This document shows positions 25,283 to 36,800 of a stretch of 64,000 nucleotides of DNA, piece by piece. Made by a program: the position numbers and the translations under genes. The DNA lies in the NCBI GenBank assembly GCA_948567375.1, contig OX419756.1, positions 50,322,552-50,386,551 of the forward strand, read 5' to 3'. This DNA is from Lunularia cruciata (taxonomy: Eukaryota; Streptophyta; Marchantiopsida; Lunulariales; Lunulariaceae). How positions within the stretch are numbered: the stretch's first letter is position 1; every line of letters begins with the position of its first letter. The notes beneath the pieces were generated by a model that was not told the DNA's origin, did not search any database, and saw nothing but the letters and a program-made list of their open reading frames with translations.

Positions 25283-25650
25283 ACAGCAATACTAGACCTC
25301 TCTATGCTCTCTAGTTCTCAAAGACAGCACACAGAAATTCACTCCCGTAGCATTAATAACACCCAACATTGTAATAGCATAGAACACACCTATGATGATG
25401 TTAAGCAGTTTAAGACTTCTCGAAATACAAGGTGTTGGTGTTGGAAATAACTCTTGTAGAAGAATCAACTCAAATAAATTCAAAAAACAATCATATATAC
25501 ACATAAGCAAACCCTAAGAGGTTACTTTGCATTACTCTAACTGAGACTATGCCTCACTTTACCCTAAACAGATGTCAGAGCTCTAGACTGATCTAATAAA
25601 ACCATAAAAACTAAAGAATTCACTAAACTAGAGATTAACTAAAACTAACA
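25200..25650 (-). repeat. 5' LTR of the copia element
   Basis: 451 bases that match the 3' LTR at 20594-21039. On the minus strand it starts TGTTAGTTTTAG and ends CTCATCA. The following bases are already gag codons, and I cannot recognise a standard primer-binding site next to it. Confidence 0.8.
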
Positions 25651-25700
25651 TAGTATATCACAGTAAACGCAATGGATGCCTGAGTCCTGAGAAACTAAAC

Positions 25701-26231
25701 TGTTAGTTCCAATTAATCTCTAGGTTAGCACAATCCCTGTTTTTGTCTTTTTGTCTAGGTACATTCCACCTTATCTTGAGATAAATAATTTGGGTTAAGG
25801 TTAAGAAGATAAGTGATTAGGGTAAAGAATGCAAAGCCTCACTTAGGGTTGAGCAGGGCCACTCACTAGCTTCTGCTTCTATGTTTATATATGTGTTTTT
25901 TGGGTTTGTTAAGGTGAGTTCTCCTACAAGGGTTATCCCCAACACATTGCATCTGATGAGTCCTGAGCTACTTAACATCATTGTGGTGTGTCTTTTGCTA
26001 CTTCAATTTTGGGTGTTATTCATGTTGCGTGAGTGAACCTTTGTGTACTCTCTTTGAGAACGGTAGATAAGAGAGAGGTCTAGTATTGTTAAGTGTAATC
26101 ATGAATGTCTACTCTCGTTGAAACTAGAAGAATGAGACTAGAAGCTTGAGTGCTAATATATCTGATACATCAAAAGTTAGAATGATTGACAGACCTTCTA
26201 CTTCAAAGAGCAGAAACAAAAGTTCTCAACA
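25701..26231 (+). mobile_element. Solo LTR of the same copia family
   Basis: 531 bases in plus orientation, starting TGTTAGTTCC and ending TTCTCAACA, flanked by the 5-bp duplication TAAAC (25696-25700 and 26232-26236). The sequence matches the copia LTR over its length, with extra bases inside. It is the product of LTR-LTR recombination of a second element, inserted 50 bases from the first and in the opposite direction. Confidence 0.85.
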
Positions 26232-26309
26232 TAAACAACTGAGGGAAGCAAAAGGCGGCCATAGTAAACCTCCGCGAATGAATGCACATGCGATTACATC
26301 AGTGCTGAA

Positions 26310-27000
26310 GTAGCTGAGCAAGTGTCAGTACCCCTCGTACTGAGTTTCTGCTCGAAAACTCATGAGTGCCAAGGCAAACTCTGTTACTTCCAACAGTGCC
26401 ACTCAAAATAAAGAACATACACTGTAAGGCAACAGATTGGAACTAGTGGAGCTTAAGTTCCACCAAAAGAGCAGAAATAGGAATGAGAAGAATGAAGCGA
26501 AAAACAAAATAATCAGCAAGCAGAAGAAGAAAACAAAATTGAAAGCAGGATAATGTGAGGGATTTGAGACATACCTTGAAAAGCCTGAAAGGAAAACATA
26601 GATTAGTATTGCCAGCAAGCAAAACCTAGCAAATTTTACTTATGATGCAAAATCAAGAAAAAGGTAGTGAAACTACACAAGAGAGAGATCAACGAAGTAC
26701 CAGAGAGGAGTGAGTCGGAAATCACAGGAATGAGCAAAGTTGGTTGAGTGGCGGAAGGAGGGCGTATGAGTAGAGAGTAAGGCAGAACGAACAGGCACCA
26801 AAGGTGGAATGACCAAGGGAGGAACGATGACCCAAGAAAGCATAGGAGAGGAGAGGGGAGGGGAAAGGGATTATGAGGGAAGGAGTGCCTTGGGTGCTTA
26901 GAGGGGCAGCAGGAACTGTGAAGGGGAGGAGCTATAGGGCAAGGTGGGTCCACGTGTCAGCCAATCCACAGAAGGGGTAGTAGTCCGTGTGAGCACTTAA
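26310..27000. repeat. Diverged direct repeat of 19400-20100
   Basis: Shared landmarks in the same order: GAGTTTCTGCTCGAAAACTC and ATGAGTGCCAAGGCAAACTC, a TTCCAACAGTG phrase, AGCCTGAAAG, then a purine-rich stretch and a CCACGTG box followed by non-coding sequence. The copies sit on both sides of the copia element, so they may be parts of an older repeat into which it inserted, or its two ends. No coding region is supported. Confidence 0.55.
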
Positions 27001-27213
27001 AAGGCTGGACACAGAGTTGCTTAGGAGACTAACTCGTGCAGGGATGCGAGTGTAACTACTGGTGGGCTCGGACTGGAGCTCCCCACCTGTTAGAGAGAAC
27101 TGAGTTTCTCAGATCTCTGTAGATGCTAAGCCCATGATAACCATGGATGTCCTTTTCACGTTGAAAGAATGAGCGAGACTTACTTTGAATGAGATGAAGA
27201 GGGTAGTTTGCCA

Positions 27214-28070
27214 CTAAAAATTTATTAATAAGTTTCCTGTAAGTAGCAAGGTAAGAATTTTGTTATTACGAACTCTCCTGTATCTGACACATTCTGATTT
27301 GATGATTCCTAATTTATAAGTAGAGGAAATATCAGAGAGAACATGAGGGAACGAGATGGTCTTAATGTTAGCAAAATGAGGCAGTTCTTTCTTGTCATAG
27401 ATGGAGAAGACGATGTTGAAGTCGTCTTGAGAAATTCTACAGTCAAGGTGATTACAATGGGTGTCATAGTGAGTAAGTACTAACTCGCAGGATAGCCTGG
27501 GATAGATTCCCACACCCCTGGCAGAGTCATCTTTGTACATGAAGTCCATATCGTTAGATAGCCCAAGAAGAAGATCCAAGAAGACTACAGCCCAAGAAGA
27601 AGAAGAAGACTACAAGAAGATCATCAACATATCTTCAAACGTGGAACAGCTTCCCCAGTAGGTCTATATCCTGTAGATCTGCTAATCTGCAGATGAAATC
27701 TAGCTCACAGGTGAAGAGGTACAAGTTAGCCACGAAGACAGTGCAAGGTGTCCCCATGGGAATTCCCACAACTTGACAGAAAAGCTGACTCCCGAAAGTC
27801 ATGTACAGCTTATCAAATAAGAACTGGATCGGGCGAATAAGAGTCCTTGTCACAGCCAAGAACTTGAGGTGTTTTGCTGAGGGAAGAATATTGTTTCTAC
27901 TTTTGAGCCATCTATATTTAAAGTCCAGGGCAGAAGTTTTGACAAGTAACACGAACTCCCTATTGAGAGAGAACCTATAACTAAAGATGAAACAAATGAG
28001 TGTGGTCAACCTAGATTTGAGGTCATCAACGTGAATTTAGTATAAAGGGTGGTAAAATCAAACCTTTGAA
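27214..28070 (-). pseudogene. Penelope-like reverse transcriptase fragment
   Basis: Three blocks on the minus strand form an RT unlike the LTR elements here. Around 28040-28070 is a DFTTLYT-like motif (frame-shifted). At 27635-28009 are the phrases SRNNILPSAKHLKFL and QVVGIPMGTPCTVFVANLY. The catalytic RYVDD follows near 27615-27635, after an in-frame stop. At 27214-27579 come LDCRISQDDF and SIYDKKELPHF, then YKLGIIKSECVRYRR. This order (LYT, GIPMGT, YxDD, then YDK) is what I know from Penelope-like RTs. No GIY-YIG endonuclease was found. A small GAA-rich insertion at about 27580-27605 lies in the break. Confidence 0.6.
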
Positions 28071-28099
28071 AGAGGACTTTATCTAGGGCGACAGGAGCC

Positions 28100-29190
28100 A
28101 AACCTGAAGCCAGCCCTAGAGGGAGTAGAGGAGAGTGGATATAGTGTATATAGCAGCATGCTCTATGTATCCATGAGTCCTAAACCACTAAGATTCTTCC
28201 ATATATGAGAAATGGGAGCAAAAGCCATTCGAAGATTATCCATATTGTAAGATAATCACAGGCTGGTAGCCTGCGGTCTTTCCCTTGGTTGAGTTCAGAG
28301 CTTGGTTTCAAATAACGTGGTCAACCAATACACTCCCGCGAATGGGCACATTACCTCTCCTTCTAGGTCATGAACTGAGAGTCACCCTTCATCGAGAAAA
28401 ACTAGGATGACAGTGGGGATAGCTCATCATAAAGCGTAAGGCATTGCCAGTTTCTGCTGCAACCCAACTATAATTGGCTCAAGCAGCTGGCTGTCCATGT
28501 ACCATGTGACGTTGGTTGTTTGATGCAACGAAGCAGTCATCCTTCGAGCATATTGAGTAATGGTATGCAGAAATTGTCTCGGAGAACGGGGTCCAAACGC
28601 TAGTGCGACTGACTCGACAAGACTGACACATGTGATAGCAATGAAAGAACTAGTGATCAAGAGGTTTAAAAGTTCAGCTCTCTATAGCCGTCAATCACGC
28701 AAAGTGGTGAGCGAAGAAAGAAAATCGAAATTAGTTGTGTACCTGCAAGCAAAGGTAAGTGTGCAGAAAATACGTTTCCTATTTAGTGGTAGCACGGTAA
28801 CTGAGTGCCTAACGGTATTATGCAATGGTCTGGTGGTGTTGTATGGTGAACACGTCCTTAAAGCATATTGAGTAGAGGTATGCAAAACCCGTTATGAGAA
28901 CTAGGTTTACATCCGCATCCTCCGAGCATAGGCTAGGTATGGCTAACAAATGCTGTTACTCTTACTGGTCTTGGAATACAGTTTTAGACACGATAAACTG
29001 TCTTTCTATTGAACTCAGCTTTTCTTTCTAGAGGTTTATGTGGCTCCACCATCAACCTTCGAACTAATTTCTTGCTCCTAAATCCAAGGTAGATCTACGT
29101 CAATTCAGACATGTAACACTAGATTCAGAAGATAAAATCTACGGTCCTCTCCCTCAAGTCAGGTAAATCTTCTTCCTTGCGAAGAATTAT
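28100..29190. repeat. Repeat-derived sequence, no gene seen
   Basis: A copy of the GGATATAG...CATGAGTCCTAAA unit is at 28135-28190 and a decayed hairpin unit at 28205. Two versions of GAGCATATTGAGTA...GGTATGCA occur near 28548 and 28862. Open frames are short and unsupported. Confidence 0.45.
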
Positions 29191-29230
29191 GTCATTGAAT
29201 CATATACCGGCGTAACGTTGAGTGACTTAC

Positions 29231-29389
29231 CAGCTTCTGTTGAATCTTGGCGGCATCAGGATTAAAATTCGCTAGTTTTCTCCCCAGCCACTCCACCCTT
29301 CTCCTCTCACTCTCGAGTTCTCCTAGCTCCTTCTCACCACCACCGATTCCACCACAACAGAAAGAGATGCAAACAACCACTATTATCAC
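29231..29389 (-). CDS. Candidate exon, possibly upstream exon of the 13736-16467 gene
   Basis: Coding-like stretch ending in an excellent donor, AAGCTG|GTAAGT, at 29231. The last part reads RVEWLGRKLANFNPDAAKIQQKL and looks helical. It ends in phase 0, and exon 13736-16467 begins in phase 0 after a good acceptor. Joining the two would need a 12.8-kb intron that contains the copia element and other repeats. No start codon is in this exon, so further exons lie upstream. The link is inference. Confidence 0.4.
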
Positions 29390-29399
29390 CTTTTGTCAT

Positions 29400-32000
29400 G
29401 AGCAAAACTAGCTGCTACAACTGGGAATGATGTCACCCTTGGCATTCAAAGTCTCAACTTCAGCAACGATGGACGACCGTGCAGGCTCAATGGGAGATAT
29501 TCCTTTAGTTTGGTTGTCACTAGAAGTTTCAGCCTTATCAACATCCGTTCAAAACAGTACCTACCAGCCCTCACACTGTATTATCAAGTAGCTCTATTAT
29601 TCTGGCAGACTGACAAGTCAATAATTCCGCTTGAACATAACTAGGGAAAACGATAAGCCGGGGAAATAAGCACAAGATAAAATATCAAACCGGTATTCAG
29701 TTTGAACGCAGGACATTTCCTGTATTCAATTCATCTTTGTTGGTAAATCAGCTCCTACACGGCTCATTGATTATGCAAGGAGTCTAATCATGGCTTTCAA
29801 AACCTCCGCAACAATTACATTGTAAAAGGATTTGAATACCTAACTGGCAGCAGCCTCCAGATTTGACTTGGACAACCATAACCATCAAACATAGTCCTTT
29901 TTTTTCTCTTGAACAGTAACTCTATGCGACTCCATTCTACGTATTGTGTTTACGTCCTACACTCAAAAGCTTTCATCGTCCAAAATTAGCTTTCTCCTCA
30001 AGTTACATGTTCATTGTTTCCAAGGCTGAGGTCTAACTTTAAATACATAAAATTTTGTTATATATCCATCTATCGACTCACCAGCACTTTGAGATAACAG
30101 ACCATGAGAATTTATCAACACCTAGAAATCAAACTCTTAGTAAACTCCATGCCAAACATCATGCTTCAACGCAACAGCAGTTCAAAATTAGGGGGGGCTA
30201 GTCTTCAATGCAGCAACTTCAATTGCCTCTAGGTCATCTTGATACCTTATGTTTCCTGCACACAAATCACTGCAATGGTATAGAACTAAGATGGCTGAAA
30301 GTCAGAGTTGCCATACACCTATCAGTATACAAAATCCTCGGAACTTGATTCCTCTCTATTCTGTAATAAGATTCTCTCGAAACTATCAGGGATCCAACCT
30401 TGATGAGCAACGCATTATTCTGATTTGTAAGGTTGCCCTTCACGTTGCTACATCACTATTCATAGGATGTCTGTACATGAATGCAAATGCAATTTTATAC
30501 GACGTTGTCCCTTTTGAGTATTTCCCATGGTCCTCGGGACGGTCTACAATCACTTTCAATATTCAACCTTTCACTTTCTGCCTATCCATAATAATTGTAA
30601 CAAACGAAGAAAAGAATATTAGTTCATACATGACTATTTGGCCAACCCCTACTACTGTTCTTTTTCATGTCAATGCACCCCAGTGCTCTAGTCTGTTTGA
30701 CAGCATATTTGAGCAATGGGAGCAGAAGCGGTTCGAAGATCGGAGGATCCAGAACCGACCTAGTAGGGAACATGCATATGGAAGCAATGAAATGCAAGCG
30801 GGGTCGGATGCAAATTGAATCGAAGGTAATCTAAGCAAGGAAGTACACAGCGGAAGATAAGCGGACTTGATAAAAAGCAGGAACGTAAATTGATACATTT
30901 CATAAGAAGCATTTGCAGTGAAGTAGTATGCACACGTAAGAGGAAAAAAGACACCCTTCTACCAAAGAAACAGAAGAAGCATCTGAAATTAAAAGCAGAG
31001 GAGAATCATCGAGCGAGTGGCACGATCTGTTCGGAAGCAAAGGGAAAATACTGAGCGAGTATGTTAGATAGCGTATTGTGTAATGGCATGAAGAACCCGT
31101 AATAGAAAACCCAGTTCTGTTTGATAGCATATATGTGAAATGAGAGCAGAAGCCGTTTGATAGTGTTATTGAGTAATGGGAGCAGAAGTCCTTCGCAGAA
31201 CGTTTGATAGCATACAGAGGAATGTATAGAGTGCATCCTTTCGCTTCAATCTGTAGTGATTAAACTAATGGCAGAAATAATGTTGTGTTATATAGCTCTA
31301 TATGCCTCCTGCATTTGTTCTTTGTTCCTTCTGGTTCTGATGATTCAAAGATGCATGCGGTAATCACAACATATTAGAGTAGGGCACAGGGGCAACTTCC
31401 CAATTGCGATGCCAGAATTTCTTGTAACAATCTACCCATGTAGCAATTTCTATAGCATTAAAAGTTGCATTTCTGAACTTGAAAGAGCTCTATTCTAGTG
31501 TACATTCCATAAGAACACGGGAGTTTCAGTAATATTGCTAGTTACTTCATTGATGTGTGGGTAGTTTTTGCCCCACTGCAGTCTGGTCACCACTTCTTGT
31601 AATAAGCTGAGATATGGTACTTTTATGTTCAGTGTTCTATCACACGCACACACATATATTTAGGCAGCCTTTAAGGATCTACAAGAAGTCGGCAACACCT
31701 TACACGTTGTCCACTTTCGATTCCACGTTAGAAGTAAGGAACGATTTACTTAAACCAATGCGTGGACAGGATTTCCGTACTACGTCACCCTACACCTTTG
31801 TACATGTCTGGAAAGTATTCAGACCAAGACGTAACGTATTACAAATCTCAAAGGAGAAAACAAACCAATTGAGTAACAAATTCGTGAATGAAATACATAA
31901 ATGAAAAATATGCTATCTGAATTTGGTATCCGAGAGAGAAGCAACTCGACTCGCGGTAACAGAAACTTCTCCAGAACAAGTTATTGAGGCAGACAGAGAT
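29400..32000. other. No supported gene; dispersed repeat copies
   Basis: The hairpin unit (GAGCAGAAGC...GGTTCGAAGATCGG) recurs near 30718, with partial copies near 31140 and 31172. A 189-codon plus-strand open frame at 30249-30818 runs straight into one of these repeats and has no recognisable domain. I see no exon with good splice sites here. Confidence 0.4.
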
Positions 32001-32013
32001 GTTCGCCAGGACT

Positions 32014-33406
32014 TCAATCCGTTGAAACAGGAACTAACAGTGAGAAAAAAACCTTGTGGAAACGATCATAATCGAAAACGTCGCCAATCATATCTTGAAC
32101 AACTTGTTTTGCTCGGCTGGTCTTCTTTTCCTGCGCTGTCGTCGATCTACGGTGTCGAAGATGAACGTCTTGATCTCTTCCGTCAGAGCTGGCTAGTGTA
32201 GTAGTCTTCAAATTTGAAATACCTGGTAGTAAAAGACCTCCTAAACGTTTCTTCTGGTACTCCGTTGGCAAGTGTGAGCAACTTGCTTGACCATTGGACT
32301 TAAAGTGCCCGGTTAGTCTGTTTTGATGATCTTCAGTTAGTGATGAATCATTTGATGGGTAAATAGACTGGAAATGTCCTGGAAGTTTCTTCGCTGACTC
32401 TGGAAATTGTTGTGAGAAGAGCGATTGCTTTCTAGATCGAAAATGCCCTGGAAGTTTCTTCGGTTGGGTTCTGGACAGACTTTGCCTGGAGTCAAGTACC
32501 TCAGATGCCAAAATACTCTCAGCCTGGTGTGGCTCTGAGGTGCGGTTTCTCATCAACACTCGAAGCTCAGTAGCCAGATCAGCAGCTGCTGCTTCTATCA
32601 CTCCCTTTCTGATGGCAGTCTCGTTTGCCTCAGGTTCATCGTGATGACCGAATTTGATGCAGTTTGAACCTGAATCCCTGTTTCTGAGTGGCGACCTTAG
32701 AATGGATGATCTGGCGACCCTTCGAACCTGCTGAGGACCCGTCAAATACAGGCAGGACTACAAGCCATACTACAGCAGTCAAGATTCAACCTAAATTTAC
32801 AGGCATGATACGGAGAAAACGGGATGACCAACAAATGGCATTAGATTGTAACAGCAAGCTGGCCTTCGGACTTTCCTTCCCTATTCAGCTCCTGTTCAAG
32901 AGAATTGGGCAGTAGTACCTTGGTGTCATAAGAAACACCAGTGCAGAATTCTGCAGATGCGCAATCTCTCGTCCTTTCAGTGACCTCAATAGCCTGACTG
33001 ACTCCATGGGGGTAATAATCATCCCGCTCAGGGTCAGAAGAAGAAGCTCCTCGTGGACTCTTCAAAATCGACCGGTTTTGCTCTCTTACCTGTAAGAACA
33101 ATAAATCTCAGGCAAGAAACGAACGACATCAGGAGGATGAATCGCTCATTCTGACAAGAACCCACTAACTGCAACGAGAAAAAAGGACAGAGCACACATT
33201 TTAGCAACCTCGTCAGTACTACAGACATTTGCCAGGCTCACCTTCGTGTTTCCAGCAATAGGAGCACAAACTGCATGATTATTTATGCCACTTAAGGTAC
33301 TTATCGCCCCGTTTTCGAGCTTCTCAGAGCAGCCATAAGATTTGGTTGTTGAAGCTGAAGTTGTTCTGTTAGACTTCACTTCTTGAGACATGTTGACTCC
33401 ATCCAT
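32014..33406 (-). CDS. Unrecognised protein with repeated K-L-P-G-H-F motif (3 exons)
   Basis: Proposed exons are 33242-33406, 32919-33089 and 32014-32727, all in phase 0. The splice sites are AAG|GTGAGC with TTACAG, and AAG|GTACTAC with CAGCAG. The ATG at 33406 opens a 349-residue product ending in TGA at 32014. Exon 2 has NRSILKSPRGASSS and exon 3 has SSILRSPLRNRDS. Exon 3 then holds three spaced copies of a short motif: KKLPGHFRS, KKLPGHFQS and NRLTGHFKS, with a fourth weak one (KKRLGGLL). There is no known catalytic domain; it is basic and probably disordered, with the motifs as binding sites. It could be a 3' part of the gene at 33898-38115 or run on through a donor near 32056 toward 29389. 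Confidence 0.55.
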
Positions 33407-33419
33407 CTAGAACAGTTTT

Positions 33420-33897
33420 TGAGAGAAGCAAATTGGAGTTACCACACAAATTGATGTATAGGTGAGTGTATCCATCAATCTCTAACTTTCCTTGTAGGCA
33501 ATACATAACATTTCTAACTCAAGTGTCTTTCAACTTCCTTGTGAAAGCGTCGCGACCCTACAGGCAGCCCCTTAGTGTGTTTACTAATTAGAGGGGTGAC
33601 CATATAACTAATAGTCCAGTAAATTTTAAGAAATAGTAATAGGATCCAGCCGATCCTGATAGGCATACTCTGAACCTTCAAACACTACGCCGATCTGTTT
33701 TTCATTTTGAGGTTATTACTAGACACACAGGTCTTTTACCAATTAGATAACGCCACGAAGCTGCGCCATGTTGGATTATGAGACGACAATACGAACAGAG
33801 CGACTTAACAAGAAGTTGGCCAGGAAAAACATTTATAGTTTGGACTGAGTTACTGCGGGACACTCGTTTTATGGTTTGACACCTGCAGACTACAGGG
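33420..33897. other. Spacer between two minus-strand genes
   Basis: No open frame or repeat of note. It may hold the 3' untranslated part of the upstream gene and the 5' part of the next one. Confidence 0.4.
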
Positions 33898-36800
33898 CTA
33901 AGGACGTGACGTCTTCACCTCCATACTTGCTTGTACAAGTCTAGGGAACGGTTCACATTGTGTTTCAGCTTCTTCGTCGGCTTCCTTCCCACCTACTCGG
34001 TATGCCCTTCGAACAAGATCCTTGATAGTTCTATTGTAGCTCTCACAAACATCGTCCTCATTTGGAAATCTCTCGCAATCCAACCTTTTAATTGGAGAAC
34101 GAAACCTCACTGACTTTGGGAGTTTGCCTGGTTGATTTACCTCACCAGAACGGAGTCCTTGTCCTAATCTCTTTTCTCGATGTATAGTTGCATCGGTTAG
34201 CGTTCTATTGGATTCTGTCATTGTGGTCTCTCCGGGGGACTCTTGCGTTGATTGTATTCTCTGGCGAGGTGAGGATGTTGTCGCAAATGATGAATTCTCA
34301 ACGCTTTCGCTAATGCTCGGTTCTTGATTGTAGTAAGATACCACACGCACTTCTCCATGATCGCAATGTCCCCGAGGAGTCCACACAATCGGGGGAGGTT
34401 TTTCACCCACTTCGATCTCAACCATGGATCCGTTAACTGTGACAGAAAAAGCCTTTGGATCCTGTGCAGCGATCGCTTCAGCCCCCTGTTGATGTCTCCC
34501 AGAATCAGATGTTGCTCTTGGACCAGCGTTTGGATTACTCCTCGCAGACCTATCCGCAAAGGAAGTCATAGGACATTCACTGATAGAGTGTTTCAGTGCG
34601 CAAGATTCCTGTCTGTCCCCATAGTGATCACTTTGTTTTACCGCCGAGTGGAGTGACGACCTTGTTTTGGGAATCGGGGAGACCCTCCCATGTTCACAAC
34701 GATGGTCATGCGCTACGTTCCGACATCTTGAAGGAGAATCCAAAGTACTTTTCCCCCTCTGCAATGATTGGGGAATCCTGGGCGAATAAGGTTGTTCAAG
34801 CAAACATCTCTTATGTTTCTTAGTATCCAGTTCTGTCGCGGGTGAGGTATCCTCTTCCGCATCTGAATCATGTCCTGGATCTAAAGCTGCGATAACTTGC
34901 TCTAAGTATTGCTCTGGCTCTTGAAGTGTCTCGGAGCCACCGGAACGAACAATAGGACCCAACTCGTGCAAATCATCCCACCCTTTGATGCCACCGAGCC
35001 CTCCACTGAAGATTGGATGCTCTTGTGGCCCAGGTTTCAGCCTCGAGTTTCCGTCATATTTAGGAAAGCCTGCGCCGTTCGGTGATGTACATACTGGAAA
35101 ACCTCCACTATGAACTTTTGCTGCATAACCACAAGAAGCCGTATGCTGTACCACTTTCGACGTAGATCTCTTGCTAGACTTGTCAATGACAGGACGACGC
35201 TCACCTAGACTCTGCAAAGCAACACAAGATAATTGACGGCGACAGATAGTATGTGCTGAAGAGGTCGTGATCTTACGTTTGAATCTGCTTCTTAACTCCT
35301 TAGGAAATTCTGCTCTAACTAAAAGTGAAGCATGGAGTAGATCACGGGGATTTTCCTTCCAGATTTGAGCACCATTCCACCGTGAAACGTCCTTTGGGAA
35401 GGAACTGAGATTAAACTTCAAAACAATGTTGTTGAGGCTTTAACTCACTTCTAAGGCATGCTTAATCCTTCTCGCCATTCTTGCTGCCAAGTCGGAATTT
35501 TGGCCAGAACCATCTCCCATTCTAGTCAAATTCGCTAGACCGGTAAGTGAAATCAAACTGGTAGAACCACCCACTAGACGCTTCACAGGTCCACCATCCA
35601 CTTCCTTTTCACCCACGGTGGTTACCGTGGTGGTCGAAGTTTTGTGCAACGAGCCAGACTCCGGAATACTTCCAGTTGATCGTTCTCCAGCCTTGACCCC
35701 CTTGACCCCAGGTTGAGAGTTTTGGCCATCCACATCCATACCCAGCAGCGGAGTACACATTTTCTGCTTGAGAACTTCTACAGGCCAAGTATCAACTGGT
35801 TTATCAATGTTTGACGAAGCCGTACTGGTTGACATGGGATGATGTAAGTTCTGTGGTGCACCCTGAGGTTGTTCCTCTTCGTACACATATCCCACTAGTT
35901 TCAACTTACGTTGACAATCCTCTGGAAAGATCGGTTGTAGTTTGTGCATATTGGACAGATTGAACTCAGTGTCGGGTTGTTTTACTTCTCTTTCCTCGAA
36001 CTCTCTTTCTCCATCTACCTGCAGAGACATCTTCCACTATGATTACTTGAATTTCTATACCTACTTAGGAAAATTTCAGACTCTAGGTTTAACTTGCTTC
36101 GACACAATGATTCAGCTGACCTGAACCACTATCAAGCAAACCACCTATTTTCTCCACCATGTAGTTCAGGTGACATTGTCGTTAGTATTGCAAGCCTCTT
36201 TTTAAGGCTAATTGGGCTCATGGTGAACTCTTGTGTGAATGGACAAAGAGACCTCTTACCGGTGGATCACTCCCGACAAATTTGGGTGTTTGTTCCCTGA
36301 TATCCATGGCAGTAGGCAGTGAGGTGCTACAAATTTTATTTCCAAAATTGGGAAAATCGACCTGCGGGCTGCAGACTACCTCTTCTTTCTGAGATGCACC
36401 AGAGAGAACATACGAAACCCGGTTGCCAACCATCGTGCGCCCATCACTTTGACCCATTATATGCCTGTGGGTAAGGCATATAGACGATACCTCGTCACAC
36501 TTGTAATGTGGATTGGCGGTGAAATAGGCAGTGGCAGTTATGCGGGCACCTGAGTTTGAAAGGGAATAATCCACAATTTCGTCATCGGAACAAGATGGCA
36601 CGTGGTCTAGTTCCGTGGGATTTGTGTTCTGTGAAGAATTGGAAGAGTTGTCTATGCTCTTGATCGGCTCCCAGCTACTCTTAGCAACTGAGTAGTCCTC
36701 AATCAGCGTACATCTCGGCTGATTACCCCCAACGTTTACCGGCTTAAATCTGTCCAGTAGCTGGGAAATGGATCTGATATCCCCATCTATATGATGCAAG

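Larger units (their letters stand above)
20594..25650 (-). mobile_element. Ty1/copia retrotransposon, full length but decayed
   Basis: Two terminal repeats of about 450 bases (20594-21039 and 25200-25650) enclose gag, protease, integrase, RT and RNase H in copia order on the minus strand. The target-site duplication TAGTA is at 20589-20593 and 25651-25655, and it splits a copy of the local GGATATAGTATATCACAG repeat. The LTR ends are TGTTAG at the 5' side and TCATCA at the inner side; the outer left end has mutated to CG. The two LTRs differ at many positions, so the insertion is old. Frameshifts and stops break the coding region. Confidence 0.85.

Noticed and set aside
30249-30818. 189-codon plus-strand open frame starting at an ATG
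   Set aside because: No recognisable domain, and its last third is a copy of the dispersed hairpin repeat. Could be chance.
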